From: Actinocatenispora thailandica
Lineage (GTDB): Bacteria > Actinomycetota > Actinomycetes > Mycobacteriales > Micromonosporaceae
NCBI RefSeq assembly: GCF_016865425.1
Contig: NZ_AP023355.1
Location: forward strand, 434,001 to 498,000
DNA length: 64,000 bases
Reading direction: 5' to 3'
This document shows, piece by piece, positions 43,217-54,625 of the stretch. The number at the start of each line of letters is the position of its first letter. Position 1 is the first letter of the stretch. The translations under genes and the position numbers were made by a program. Under the pieces are notes generated by a model that was given only the letters and a program-made list of their open reading frames with translations, was not told the DNA's origin and searched no databases.

Positions 43217-44794
43217 ATGCTGACCGCGCTCGGCGTCCTGCTGCTGGTGCTGGTCACCGCGGGTACCGGCTACTTCGTCGCGCAGGAGTTCGCCTACCTC
43301 GGCGCCGACCGCGGCCGGCTGTCCCGGCTCGCCGCCGAGGGCAACCCGGCCGCCGCCCGCGCCGTCGAGCTGACCGGGCGGCTGTCGTTCGTGCTGTCCG
43401 GTGCCCAGCTGGGCATCACCGTCACCGCGCTGCTCGCCGGCTACCTGGCGGAGCCGTTCCTCGGCGGCGGCCTGCGCGACGGGCTGGCCGCGCTCGGCCT
43501 GCCGGCCGCCCTGGCCGGCCCGGCCGCCGGCCTGCTGGCCCTGGTCCTCGCCACCGCGGTGCAGATGGTGCTCGGCGAACTGGCCCCGAAGAACCTCGGC
43601 ATCGCCCGCCCGGACCGGCTCGCCGTTGCCCTCTCCGGCAGCACCCGGGCGTACCTGCGGGTGGTGTCGCCGCTGGTCCGGCTGCTCGACGGGGCCGCGA
43701 ACCGGCTGCTGCGCCGGCTCGGGATCGAGCCCGCCGAGGAACTGCCGATCGGTGTCACCGCCGACGATCTCGGTGGCATCGTCACCGACTCCGCCGCGCA
43801 GGGCCGGCTCGCCCCGGACCTGGCCGCCGCGCTCGGGCGCGCGCTGGCGTTCGGCGACCGTACCGCCGGGCAGGTGATGGTCGCCCGGGTCGACGTGCAC
43901 ACGCTGCCCGCCGACGCGCCGGCAACCGCCGTACTGGACGCGCTGGACACCGGCAACGCCCGGTTCCCGGTGCTACGGGACGGGGTGGACGACCTGGTCG
44001 GCGTGGTCGGCCTGGCCGAGGTGCTGGCGGTCCCGGCGCACCGCCGGGCGGGCGTACCGGTGGGTGCGCTCGCCGCGGCGCCGCTGCTGGTGCCGGCCAG
44101 CTTGCCGCTGCCGCGGGTGCTGGAGGCGCTGCGGGCGCAGCGCCGCCAGCTCGCCTGCGTGATCGACGAGTACGGCGGGTTCGCCGGCATCGTGACCCTG
44201 GAAGACGTGGTGGAGGAGCTGGTCGGAGACATCCGGGACGAGGACGACACCGAGCTGCCGCAACCCCGCCGTACCGCGACCGGCTGGCTGGTGCCGGCCC
44301 GGCTGCGGCCGGACGAGTTGGCCGCCGCGACCGGCATCGAACTGCCCGCCGACGGCCGGTACGACACGCTCGGCGGCTGCCTGCTCGCCGCTCTCGGCCG
44401 GCTGCCCCGGGTCGCCGACCGGGTCCGCGTCGACACCGTCGACGGCGGCCGGGTGGAACTCACCGTCACCCGCCTCGCTCGCCGGGTGCCCGCCGAGCTG
44501 AACGTGACCCGCCTCGCGGAAGCCGCCGACCCGGCCACGAACGACCAGCCGGCGAACGGTGCGGCGGCAGCCGGCGCGGTGCTGGGCGACTCGGCGGCGA
44601 TCGGCGCATCGGCCAGCTCGACGGCCGGCCGCCCGGTGGGGGCCGGCACAGTGGCGAACTCGGCCGCGGGGGCCGGCGCCTCGGCCGGCCCGGCGGCGGC
44701 CGACGCGGCACCCGAGGGCGCCACGCCGAGCGGTTCGCGGACCGCGAGCGCGACGTCGGACGGCTCGGTACTGCCCGAGCAGGTGTCGGCATGA
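43217..44794 (+). CDS. CNNM/CBS-domain membrane protein (hemolysin-C/CorC-like), first copy
   Basis: A 525-residue protein: a four-helix DUF21/CNNM membrane domain (LGVLLLVLVTAGTGYFVAQE, SFVLSGAQLGITVTALLAGY, EPFLGGGLRDGLAALGLPAA, MVLGELAPKNLGIARPDRLA), two CBS domains (VLDALDTGNARFPVLRDGVD and the second containing GFAGIVTLEDVVEELVGDIR) and a CorC-like domain, then an Ala/Gly/Ser-rich tail. CNNM proteins act in Mg2+/Co2+ or ion transport across the membrane; the direction is unproven here. It overlaps nothing but is followed 28 bp later by a paralogue. Confidence 0.9.
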   Translation: MLTALGVLLLVLVTAGTGYFVAQEFAYLGADRGRLSRLAAEGNPAAARAVELTGRLSFVLSGAQLGITVTALLAGYLAEPFLGGGLRDGLAALGLPAALAGPAAGLLALVLATAVQMVLGELAPKNLGIARPDRLAVALSGSTRAYLRVVSPLVRLLDGAANRLLRRLGIEPAEELPIGVTADDLGGIVTDSAAQGRLAPDLAAALGRALAFGDRTAGQVMVARVDVHTLPADAPATAVLDALDTGNARFPVLRDGVDDLVGVVGLAEVLAVPAHRRAGVPVGALAAAPLLVPASLPLPRVLEALRAQRRQLACVIDEYGGFAGIVTLEDVVEELVGDIRDEDDTELPQPRRTATGWLVPARLRPDELAAATGIELPADGRYDTLGGCLLAALGRLPRVADRVRVDTVDGGRVELTVTRLARRVPAELNVTRLAEAADPATNDQPANGAAAAGAVLGDSAAIGASASSTAGRPVGAGTVANSAAGAGASAGPAAADAAPEGATPSGSRTASATSDGSVLPEQVSA

Positions 44795-44822
44795 CGGCAC
44801 CGGCCGGAACGGGGGCGCCCCG

Positions 44823-45854
44823 GTGACCGCCCTGCTGCTGTCGTTGCTGCTGCTCGCCGGCAACGCGTTCTTCGTGGCAGCCGAGTTCGCGCTGACCGCG
44901 AGCCGGGCGCACCGGCTGACCCAGCAGGCCGAGCAGGGTAGCCGGGCGGCGCGGGCCGCGCTGGCCGGTACCCGGCAGCTGACGCTGATGCTGGCCGGCG
45001 CCCAGCTGGGCATCACGCTGTGCTCGCTGGGGCTCGGCGCGCTCGCGGAGCCGACCATCGCGCACGCGCTGGAACCGGCGCTGCACGCGGTCGGCCTGCC
45101 GGCCGCCGTGTCCTGGGGCGTCGCGTTCGTGGTGGCGCTGGCGGTGGTCACCGTGCTGCACATCGTGGTCGGTGAGATGGCGCCGAAGTCGTGGGCGATC
45201 AGCCGGCCGGAGACCGCGGCGCGGGCGCTCGCGCTGCCGTTCCTCGGCTTCGTCCGGCTGCTGCGGCCGGTACTGACGGCGCTGAACGCGGCGGCGAACG
45301 GCGTGCTGCGGCTGGTCGGCGTGACGCCGGTGACGCACCGGGAGACCGCCCGGGGGCCGGCCGAGCTGCGGGCGCTGCTGGCCGACTCCACCGACGCCGG
45401 GCTGATCCCGGCCGACCAGCACCGGCTGCTGGACGGGCTGCTCGCGCTGCGCACCGGCACGCTGGCCGCGGTGCTGGTGCCGGCCGCGGCGATGGACACG
45501 GTGCCGGCCGACACCGACGGGGACGGCGTGGTCGCCGCGCACCGGCGTACCGGCCGGTCCCGGTTCCCGGTCACCGACGACGGCCAGGTACTCGGTGTGG
45601 TGCACGTACGGGATGCGGCCCGGGCACCGTCGGCCAGCGCGGCGCGGCTCGCCACGCCGGTACTGCGGCTGCCGGCCGGCGCCGACCCGCACACCGCGCT
45701 GACCACGATGCAGCGGGACCGCCGGCAGCTCGCGGTGGTCACCGACGGCGCCGCGCTGGTCGGCCTGGTGACCCTGGAAGACCTGGTGGAGCAGGTGATC
45801 GGCGAGTTCGCCGACGAGACCGACCGCCCGGTGAGCGCCGCCCGGGGTGTGTGA
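44823..45854 (+). CDS. CNNM/CBS-domain membrane protein, second copy
   Basis: A 343-residue paralogue of the preceding gene: LLLSLLLLAGNAFFVAAEFA, LTLMLAGAQLGITLCSLGLG, LHIVVGEMAPKSWAISRPET, then CBS halves (RTGRSRFPVTDDGQVLGVVH and VVTDGAALVGLVTLEDLVEQ). It lacks the long tail and the CorC domain of the first copy, so the two may form a hetero-oligomer. GTG 44823 is used; no strong ribosome site. Confidence 0.9.
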   Translation: MTALLLSLLLLAGNAFFVAAEFALTASRAHRLTQQAEQGSRAARAALAGTRQLTLMLAGAQLGITLCSLGLGALAEPTIAHALEPALHAVGLPAAVSWGVAFVVALAVVTVLHIVVGEMAPKSWAISRPETAARALALPFLGFVRLLRPVLTALNAAANGVLRLVGVTPVTHRETARGPAELRALLADSTDAGLIPADQHRLLDGLLALRTGTLAAVLVPAAAMDTVPADTDGDGVVAAHRRTGRSRFPVTDDGQVLGVVHVRDAARAPSASAARLATPVLRLPAGADPHTALTTMQRDRRQLAVVTDGAALVGLVTLEDLVEQVIGEFADETDRPVSAARGV

Positions 45855-45866
45855 TGCTTGGGCATC

Positions 45867-46718
45867 ATGACTGACAGCCACGGGCGGCGGGGCGACCCGC
45901 CGCCGACACCTGCGCCGCTGCCGGTCCCGGTCGCCGACGCGCACACCCACCTCTACCTGCAGGGCGCGGAGGCGTCCGCGGCGCTGGCGGCGGCCGCCGC
46001 CGTGGGGGTCGACCGGATCGTCGAGGTCGGCTGCGACGTGCCGTCGTCGACGGACGCGGCGGCCCTCGCCGCCGCGCACCCGGGGGTGCTCGCGGCGGTC
46101 GCCATCCATCCGAACGACGCGGCCGAGCTGGCCGACCTGCCGGCCGCGCTGGCCGCGATCGACGAGCTGGCCGCCCGGCCGCGGGTGCGCGCGGTCGGCG
46201 AGACCGGGCTGGACTACTTCCGGACCGGCCCGGAGGGCCGGCCGGTGCAGCAGGAGTCGTTCCGGGCGCACATCGAGATCGCGAAGCGGCACGGCAAGGC
46301 GCTGATGATCCACGACCGGGCGGCCGAACCGGGCGGCGACGCGCCCAGCTCGCACGAGGACATCTTCGCGATCCTCGCCGAGGGCGCGCCGGACACGGTG
46401 ATCTTCCACTGCTTCTCCGGCGACGCCGAGATGGCGCGGCGCTGCGCCGAGCACGGCTGGTACGCGAGCTTCGCCGGCAACGTGACCTTCCGCAACGCCG
46501 GGCAGCTGCGCGCGGCGGCGGCGGCGATGCCGACCGAGCTGATCCTGGTCGAGACCGACGCGCCGTACCTGACCCCGATGCCCTACCGCGGGCGACCGAA
46601 CGCTCCCTACCTGGTGCCGCTGACGGTGCGGGCGCTGGCCGAGGTGAAGCAGCTGCCGGTCGAGGACCTGTGCCGGGCGTTGTCGGCCAACGCGGACGCC
46701 GCGTTCGGTGGCTGGTGA
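45867..46718 (+). CDS. tatD: TatD-family metal-dependent deoxyribonuclease
   Basis: The 283-residue TIM-barrel enzyme shows PVADAHTHLYLQGA (metal His-x-His), VRAVGETGLDYFRTGP, KALMIHDRAAEPGG, TVIFHCFSGDAEMARRCAEH and ILVETDAPYLTPMPYRGRPN (metal Asp). TatD enzymes are 3'-5' DNA nucleases/DNA-repair hydrolases. In actinobacteria it lies between metG and rpf, as here. Start ATG 45867 gives MTDSHGRRGDPP. Confidence 0.95.
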   Translation: MTDSHGRRGDPPPTPAPLPVPVADAHTHLYLQGAEASAALAAAAAVGVDRIVEVGCDVPSSTDAAALAAAHPGVLAAVAIHPNDAAELADLPAALAAIDELAARPRVRAVGETGLDYFRTGPEGRPVQQESFRAHIEIAKRHGKALMIHDRAAEPGGDAPSSHEDIFAILAEGAPDTVIFHCFSGDAEMARRCAEHGWYASFAGNVTFRNAGQLRAAAAAMPTELILVETDAPYLTPMPYRGRPNAPYLVPLTVRALAEVKQLPVEDLCRALSANADAAFGGW

Positions 46719-46783
46719 GTGGCGGATGAGCCACGCCGGCGGCACCCGGGGCAGCGCGCGCGGCGCGGAGTTCGTACAGTGTC

Positions 46784-47899
46784 GTGTTCGTGAAGCAGGC
46801 ATACCGCGCCCGCCGGGCGCAGCAGGTCGGCTGGAAGTCGTACGGGGCGCTCGTGGTCCAGCTCGTCGCGGTGCTGGCGGTGCTGGGTACGGGTGGCTTC
46901 TTCCTGCTCCGCACCCACTCGGTGACGATCGTGGATGACGGCGCGCGCCGGCTGGTGCGCAGCCATGCGTTCACCGTCGCCGGGGTGTTGCAGCAGGCCG
47001 GAGTGACTCTCGGACCGCACGACACGGTACGGCCGGGGCGCGACTCGCTGGTGCGCGGCGACGTGGTGGTCGGCCGGGGCCGGCAGGTGCGCCTCACCGT
47101 GGACGGCCGGCAGAGCCGGCGCTGGGTCACCGCCCGCACCGTGCCGGCGCTGCTCGCCGACCTCGGGTACCGGCGCAGCGCGGTCCGGGTGTCCGGCGTC
47201 GACGGGGTGATCGACCGGGACGGCGCCACGGTCACCATCCGCACCCGCAAGCATGTGACGCTCGTCTCGCACGGCCGCAAGACCGCGTACACCACGTACG
47301 CGGCGACGGTGCGCGAGTTGCTCGCCGAGCACGAGGTGCAGCTCGGCCGGCACGACGAGACCGCCCCGGCGCTGTCGCACACCCTCGCCGGGGTCCGCAA
47401 CGTCGACCTGTTCACCGTCAGCCGCAAGGTCAAGACCGAGACGGTCACCGTGTCCGCGCCGACCAAGACCGAGAAGCGCAACGACTGGATGCTCGACCAG
47501 CAGGCCGTGGTGGACGAGGGGCACGACGGCAAGCGCACCGAGAAGGTGGAGTACGTCTACCGGGACGGCAAGAAGTACCAGCGCAAGGTGCTGTCCAGCA
47601 GCTGGGTGAGCAAGGCGTCGCCGAAGGTGATCGCCAAGGGCACCACGCCGTACCCGCCGGACCCGACCGGGCTGAACTGGTCCGGGCTGGCGCAGTGCGA
47701 GTCCGGCGGCAACCCGCACTCGGTGTCGGCGAACGGTCAGTACATGGGGCTGTACCAGTTCAGCCAGAGCACCTGGGAGCGGATGGGCGGCATCGGCCGG
47801 CCGTCGGACGCCACCCCACGCGAGCAGACCTACCGCGCGATCAAGCTGTACCAGGCGTCCGGCAAGGGGCAGTGGCCGGTCTGTGGGGCCAAGCTGTGA
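46784..47899 (+). CDS. rpf: Resuscitation-promoting factor (Rpf) with DUF348 and G5 domains
   Basis: A 371-residue secreted protein: a basic N-terminus, one helix ([20 protein letters not shown], 20-39), three DUF348 units ([20 protein letters not shown] and later repeats), a G5 segment ([20 protein letters not shown] to [19 protein letters not shown]), then the Rpf muralytic domain [20 protein letters not shown] and [20 protein letters not shown], with the lysozyme-like Glu in CESGG. It cleaves peptidoglycan and wakes dormant cells. It belongs to the RpfB type. GTG 46784 or 46790 start; TACAGT at 46775-46780 suggests a very short leader. Its stop overlaps ksgA. Confidence 0.94.
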   Translation: MFVKQAYRARRAQQVGWKSYGALVVQLVAVLAVLGTGGFFLLRTHSVTIVDDGARRLVRSHAFTVAGVLQQAGVTLGPHDTVRPGRDSLVRGDVVVGRGRQVRLTVDGRQSRRWVTARTVPALLADLGYRRSAVRVSGVDGVIDRDGATVTIRTRKHVTLVSHGRKTAYTTYAATVRELLAEHEVQLGRHDETAPALSHTLAGVRNVDLFTVSRKVKTETVTVSAPTKTEKRNDWMLDQQAVVDEGHDGKRTEKVEYVYRDGKKYQRKVLSSSWVSKASPKVIAKGTTPYPPDPTGLNWSGLAQCESGGNPHSVSANGQYMGLYQFSQSTWERMGGIGRPSDATPREQTYRAIKLYQASGKGQWPVCGAKL

Positions 47900-48852
47900 C
47901 CGCACGCCCGCCGGCCGACGGGGGGCCCGGTCCGTCCGGCGGCGACACCGGTCCGGCGCCGTCCGGCCTGCTCGGGCCGGCGCAGATCCGGTCGCTGGCC
48001 GCCGAACTCGGTGTCACGCCGACGAAGACGCTCGGCCAGAACTTCGTCATCGACCCGAACACGGTGCGCCGCATCGCCGCCGCCGCCAACCTGACACCCG
48101 ACGACGTGGTCGTCGAGGTCGGCCCGGGGCTCGGCTCGCTCACCCTGGCGCTGCTGCCGGCCGCCCGCCGGCTGTACGCGGTGGAGATCGACCCGCGGCT
48201 CGCCACCCGGCTACCGGACACGGTCGCCGCGCACGCGCCCGGATCCGCCGACCGGCTCCGGGTGGTCGCCGCGGACGCGCTGCGGGTCGGCGCAGACGCC
48301 TTCGCCGAGCCGCCGACGGCGCTGGTGGCGAACCTGCCGTACAACGTGGCGGTGCCGGTACTGCTGCACCTGCTGGCCGTGCTGCCGGCGCTCGCACACG
48401 GGCTGGTCATGGTGCAGCAGGAGGTCGCGGACCGGTTGACCGCCGGCCCGGGCTCCCGCACCTACGGGGTCCCGTCGGCGAAGCTCGCCTGGTACGCGAC
48501 CGCCCGGGCCGCCGGGTCCGTCAGCCGCTCGGTGTTCTGGCCGGTGCCCAACGTCGACTCCGGACTGGTCGCGTTCACCCGGCACGATCCTCCCGCGGTA
48601 CCGGCGGCGTCCGGTCCGGCGCCGTCCGGTCCGGCGGTTCACGGTCCGGCGGTTTCCCGGGAGGCGGTGTTCGCGGTGGTGGACGCGGCGTTCGCGCAGC
48701 GCCGCAAGACGCTGCGGGCGGCGCTGGCCCGGTGGGCCGGCAGCCCGGCCCGGGCCGAACAGCTGCTGCGCGGCGCGGGCGTGGACCCGTCCGCCCGCGG
48801 CGAGTCGCTCACCATCACCGAGTTCACCCGGATCGCCGCCGCCGCGGGCTGA
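47896..48852 (+). CDS. ksgA: 16S rRNA adenine N6,N6-dimethyltransferase
   Basis: A 318-residue KsgA/Rsm[41 protein letters not shown] (motif I), [40 protein letters not shown] (NLPY motif) and the C-terminal helical domain to [15 protein letters not shown]. It dimethylates A1518/A1519 of 16S rRNA. The N-terminal about 30 residues are Gly/Pro-rich extra. GTG 47896 overlaps the rpf stop (GTGA), and the order tatD-rpf-ksgA-ispE is the actinobacterial norm. Confidence 0.96.
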   Translation: MTARPPADGGPGPSGGDTGPAPSGLLGPAQIRSLAAELGVTPTKTLGQNFVIDPNTVRRIAAAANLTPDDVVVEVGPGLGSLTLALLPAARRLYAVEIDPRLATRLPDTVAAHAPGSADRLRVVAADALRVGADAFAEPPTALVANLPYNVAVPVLLHLLAVLPALAHGLVMVQQEVADRLTAGPGSRTYGVPSAKLAWYATARAAGSVSRSVFWPVPNVDSGLVAFTRHDPPAVPAASGPAPSGPAVHGPAVSREAVFAVVDAAFAQRRKTLRAALARWAGSPARAEQLLRGAGVDPSARGESLTITEFTRIAAAAG

Positions 48853-48980
48853 GCCGGCCCGCGGCCGTCCCGTCGGGCCGGCCGGCGTCGTCCGGGTGCG
48901 GCGTGGCTCGTGCCGGCCGCGTCCGTCCGTCCGTGGCCGTGACGCGCGTCGCTCGGCGTGCGCTGCCGTGACTCATGCGG

Positions 48981-49140
48981 CTCGGGGTGCGTGCGCGGCG
49001 GGACGCGCGCTGCTCGGGGTGCGTGCGCGGCCGGGACGCGCGCTGCTCGGGGTGCGTGCGCGGCGGGACGCGCGCTGCTCGGGGCGCGCGTGTGCCGGGA
49101 CGCGTGCGGCTCGGGGTGCGTGCGCGGCCGGGACGCGCGC
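48981..49140. repeat. 32-33 bp GC-rich tandem repeat, five copies
   Basis: Units beginning ctcggggtgc at 48981, 49013, 49046, 49078 and 49110 (spacing 32, 33, 32, 32) with bodies like gtgcgcggcgggacgcgcg. It fills most of the 48853-49186 gap between ksgA and ispE. Slippage by one base in the second copy shifts any frame, so it is not coding. Confidence 0.9.
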
Positions 49141-49186
49141 CCGGGATGCTGGTAGCCGGTGCACGGCCGTCGCGGAAGGGGCAAGC

Positions 49187-50178
49187 ATGACGCAGTCCGG
49201 GCAGCTCCCGGCGGACCGGCCGGGCGCGGTGCGGGTGCGGGTACCCGCCAAGATCAACCTGCGGCTGTCCGTCGGTGCGCCACGCCCCGACGGCTTCCAC
49301 CCCCTGGACACCGTCTACCAGGCGATCTCGCTGTACGACGAGATCACCGTCACACCCGCGGACCGGCTGCGGCTGACCCTCGACGGCGTCGGCGCCGACA
49401 CCCTGCCCACCGGCCGGGGAAACCTCGCGGTACGCGCCGCGCAGCTGCTCGCCGACCACCTCGGCGTCCCCCGAACGTCGCCATCCACCTGCACAAACGC
49501 ATCCCGCTGGCGGGTGGGTTGGCGGGCGGCAGCGCGGACGCCGCCGCCGTGCTGGTCGGCTGCGACGCGCTCTGGGGCGGCGACCTCGCCCGTACCGAAC
49601 TCGCGGTGCTCGCCGCGGAACTCGGCAGCGACGTGCCGTTTCTGCTGTTCGGCGGTACCGCGCACGGGACCGGCCGCGGTGAGCTGGTCGAACCGGTCCG
49701 CACCGCCGGCCGGTGGCACTGGGTGGTCGCCGCCGCCGCCGGTGGCCTGTCCACCCCGGAGGTGTACCGGCAGCTCGACGTGCTGCGCGCCACCGGCGCC
49801 GCGCCGCCGCCCGCGCTCGGTGCCCCCGCCCCGCCGACGTCGCGCGATGCCGCGTCACCGGCTCCCGGCCGGGCGGTACCGGATCGGCTGCTCGCGGCGC
49901 TGTGCTCGGACGATCCGGGTGAACTCGCCGCGGCGCTGGGCAACGACCTGCAGCCGGCCTCGATCGCGCTGCGCCCGGCGCTGCGACGTACGCTCGATGC
50001 CGGGCTCGCGGCGGGCGCGCTCGCCGCCCTGGTGTCCGGCTCCGGCCCGACCTGCCTGTACCTCGCGGCCGACGCCGGCGACGCGGGCCGGATCGCCGCC
50101 GAGGTCACCGACCGCGGGGCGTGCCGGGCCGCGCACGTCGCGCACGGGCCGGTGCCCGGCGCCACCCTGCTGTCCTGA
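49187..50178 (+). CDS. ispE: 4-diphosphocytidyl-2-C-methyl-D-erythritol kinase, apparent frameshift
   Basis: IspE phosphorylates CDP-ME in the MEP isoprenoid pathway. The first frame gives VRVRVPAKINLRLSVGAPRP, DGFHPLDTVYQAISLYDEIT and NLAVRAAQLLADHLGVP; the second frame continues NVAIHLHKRIPLAGGLAGGS (GHMP ATP loop), ADAAAVLVGCDALWG and ALVSGSGPTCLYLAADAGDA. The break is at the C5 run 49468-49472; adding one C gives LGVPPNVAIHLHKRIPLAG in a single frame. As the pathway has no known replacement in actinobacteria, the gene is probably intact in the cell. A Pro/Ala-rich insert lies at residues about 205-225. ATG 49187 follows GGAAGGGGCAAGC. Confidence 0.9.
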
Positions 50179-50260
50179 CCGTCGCCCGCCCCCGCTACCG
50201 GACCGCCGCCCGCCGCGGCGTCCACTGACCGAGCTGCCGTACCGAGGAAGGACCGCCCGC

Positions 50261-52153
<1,893 letters not shown>

Positions 52154-52193
52154 CTCGCGCCACGCCAACGCGGCACCACGCCGGCCGCGACGG

Positions 52194-53225
52194 TCAGTTC
52201 GGGGTCTTGGAGGAGCGGGCCCACAGGTTGAGACCGGAGTCGACGGCGTACCGGTCGATCTCGGCCAGCTCCTCGGCGGTGAACGACAGGTTGCCCAGCG
52301 CCGCCACGTTGTCCTCCAGCTGGCGCACGCTGCTCGCCCCGATCAGCACGCTGGTCACCCGCGCATCGCGCAACGCCCACGCCAGCGCCAGCTGCGCCAG
52401 CGACTGGCCGCGCCGTCCGGCGATCTCGTGCAACGCCCGGATGCGCCCCAGGGTCTCCTCGGTCAGCAGCTCCGGCGACAGCGACTTGCCCTGCGCCGCG
52501 CGGGATTCCGCCGGTACCCCGTGCAGGTACTTGTCGGTCAGCATGCCCTGCGCCAGCGGGGAGAACGCGATGCAACCGGCGCCCGCGTCCTCCAGCGTGT
52601 CCAGCAGATCCGGCTCGATCCAGCGGTTCAGCATCGAGTACGACGGCTGGTGGATCAGAAGCGGGGTGCCCAGCTCGCGCAGGATCTCGGCGGCCCGCGC
52701 CGTGTCCGCCGGCGAGTACGACGAGATCCCCACGTACAGCGCCTTGCCCTGCTGCACCGCCGAGTGCAGCGCGCCCATCGTCTCCTCCAGCGGAGTGTCC
52801 GGGTCGAAGCGGTGCGAGTAGAAGACGTCGACGTGGTCCAGCCCCATCCGGGCCAGCGACTGATCCAGGCTCGCCAGCAGGTACTTTCGCGACCCCCACT
52901 CGCCGTAGGGGCCGGGCCACATGTCGTAGCCCGCCTTCGTCGAGATGATCAACTCGTCCCGGTAGCGGCGGAAGTCCGAGTCGAACAGCAGCCCGAAGTT
53001 GCGCTCGGCCGACCCGTACGGCGGGCCGTAGTTGTTCGCCAGGTCGAAGTGCGTCACGCCCAGGTCGAACGCCCGCCGCAGGATCGCGCGCTGCGACTCC
53101 AGCGGCCGGTCCCCGCCGAAGTTGTGCCACAACCCCAGCGAGACCGCCGGCAGCCGCAACCCGCTGCGCCCACTCCGGCGGTACTGCATCGAGTCGTACC
53201 GGTCGTCCGCGGCGAGGTAGTCCAT
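52194..53225 (-). CDS. Aldo/keto reductase (YghZ-like)
   Basis: A 343-residue reductase with the YghZ/L-glyceraldehyde-3-phosphate-reductase features: YRRSGRSGLRLPAVSLGLWH, VTHFDLANNYGPPYGSAERN (Asp/Tyr), LIISTKAGYDMWPGPYGEWG (Lys), DVFYSHRFDPDTPLEETMGA (His), and SVLIGASSVRQLEDNVAALG. It would detoxify short aldehydes such as methylglyoxal with NADPH. The start is ATG 53225 (MDYLAADDRYDSMQYRRSG); ATG 53234 adds three residues. Confidence 0.94.
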   Translation of the reverse strand: MDYLAADDRYDSMQYRRSGRSGLRLPAVSLGLWHNFGGDRPLESQRAILRRAFDLGVTHFDLANNYGPPYGSAERNFGLLFDSDFRRYRDELIISTKAGYDMWPGPYGEWGSRKYLLASLDQSLARMGLDHVDVFYSHRFDPDTPLEETMGALHSAVQQGKALYVGISSYSPADTARAAEILRELGTPLLIHQPSYSMLNRWIEPDLLDTLEDAGAGCIAFSPLAQGMLTDKYLHGVPAESRAAQGKSLSPELLTEETLGRIRALHEIAGRRGQSLAQLALAWALRDARVTSVLIGASSVRQLEDNVAALGNLSFTAEELAEIDRYAVDSGLNLWARSSKTPN

Positions 53226-53390
53226 GCCCGGCATCCTGCCACCCGCCGCCCGAGACACCCCGAGTTGGCGGGGTATCGCCACCCCCGGAAACCCTATGGT
53301 GAACAATCCGTGCTGGAACGGGTTGCGGGGGGCCACCTGGCCCGGCGGGGCGACCCGGCACACCGGTGACCAGCATCGGAGGGGACCGAC

Positions 53391-53843
53391 ATGGCCAGCC
53401 ACCTGCCCGTCAACCACCACATGCGCAGCTTCTGGCGGGTGCTCTCCACGCTGGCCGGCCTCTACATCCTGATCTTCGGCATCGTCGGGGTCGTCCAGAC
53501 CAGCGGGATGGCCGCGTTCGCCACCGAGGGGATCCGGGTCCTGGGGCTGACCACCAACCCCGGCTTCTCCGCCATCTCCATCGCGGTGGGTGCGGTGATC
53601 TTCCTGGCGTCGGTGATCGGCCGAAACGTCGACGTGGTGGTCAACCTGATCTTCGGCTGCATCTTCGTCCTGGCCGGGCTGTTCAGTCTGGCGTTCCTGC
53701 GCACCGACCTGAACTACTTCGCCTTCTCCGTCACCAACTGCATCGTGTCCTACCTGCTCGGCGGCATCGTCGGGCTCTCCTCGCTGTACGGCCGGGTCCG
53801 CCGCACCGTGCCGGCTCGCACCGGCCAGCACGCCGCCGCCTGA
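53391..53843 (+). CDS. DUF4383 four-helix membrane protein
   Basis: The 150-residue protein has four hydrophobic segments (VLSTLAGLYILIFGIVGVVQ, ISIAVGAVIFLASVIG, VVVNLIFGCIFVLAGLFSLA, CIVSYLLGGIVGLSSLYG). It matches DUF4383, common in actinobacteria, function unknown. The segment LRTDLNYFAFSVTNCIVSYL is typical of the family. ATG 53391 has GGAGGGG about 7 bases before it. Confidence 0.9.
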   Translation: MASHLPVNHHMRSFWRVLSTLAGLYILIFGIVGVVQTSGMAAFATEGIRVLGLTTNPGFSAISIAVGAVIFLASVIGRNVDVVVNLIFGCIFVLAGLFSLAFLRTDLNYFAFSVTNCIVSYLLGGIVGLSSLYGRVRRTVPARTGQHAAA

Positions 53844-53873
53844 ACCCGCACCGGCGCGCCCGCCCACCGGCGG

Positions 53874-54524
53874 TCAGGACACCCCGTCCGGCGCCGGCGT
53901 GACACTCGGATGCGGGTCGTGGTCCAGGTGCGCCAGGCCGTTCCACACCAGGTTCACCAGGTGCGTCGCCACCACCTCGCGCGGCGGCTGCCGGACGTCC
54001 AGCCACCACCGGCCGGTGAACGCCACCAGCCCGGTCAGCGCCTGCGCGTACAGCTCGGCCAGCCCCCGGTCGTACCCGCGCGCCGCGAACCCGGCCGCGA
54101 CATGGTGCTGCACCCGGTGCGCCACCTCGTTCAGCAGGCCGGCGAAGCTGCCGCCGCCGGACATCATCGGCGAGTCCCGCATCAGCACCCGGAACCCGTC
54201 GGTGTCCTCCTCGATGTAGCGCAGCAGCGCCAGCGTCGCCTGTTCCAGCAGTCGCCGCGGATGCCCCGCGGTCAGCGCCGCGGTGATCTGCTCCAGCAGC
54301 GCCCGGACCTCCCGGTCCACGACCGCGTGGTACAGCTTCTCCTTGTCGCCGAAGTGCTCGTACACCACCGGCTTGGACACGCCGGCCCGGACCGCGACCT
54401 CCTCCATGCTGGCGCCGTCGTACCCGCGCTCGGCGAACAGCTGCCGCCCCACCCCGAGCACCTGCTCGCGGCGTTGCGCGGCCGTCATCCGGACCCGGCG
54501 ACGTTCGCCACCCACCTCAGCCAT
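53874..54524 (-). CDS. TetR-family transcriptional regulator
   Basis: A 216-residue repressor with the N-terminal helix-turn-helix RMTAAQRREQVLGVGRQLFA, ERGYDGASMEEVAVRAGVSK and PVVYEHFGDKEKLYHAVVDR, and a larger all-helical ligand domain after residue 60. The ligand pocket and target are not known. It points toward the DUF4383 gene, which it might control only indirectly. ATG 54524 gives MAEVGGERRRV. Confidence 0.95.
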   Translation of the reverse strand: MAEVGGERRRVRMTAAQRREQVLGVGRQLFAERGYDGASMEEVAVRAGVSKPVVYEHFGDKEKLYHAVVDREVRALLEQITAALTAGHPRRLLEQATLALLRYIEEDTDGFRVLMRDSPMMSGGGSFAGLLNEVAHRVQHHVAAGFAARGYDRGLAELYAQALTGLVAFTGRWWLDVRQPPREVVATHLVNLVWNGLAHLDHDPHPSVTPAPDGVS

Positions 54525-54625
54525 CCGCCCATCCTCGCAGAGTTCGCAGCTCACTCGCCGTTGTCGCACCCCTGCCGTAGCGTCACGACAGAACAAGTCA
54601 GAAACGACGAAGGGACGCGGCTGGC

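Noticed and set aside
46719-46783. c-di-AMP riboswitch in front of rpf
   Set aside because: The gap is 65 bp and contains none of the riboswitch blocks.
48981-49140. CRISPR-like array
   Set aside because: The units are directly adjacent with no unique spacers, and no cas genes are present; it is a minisatellite.
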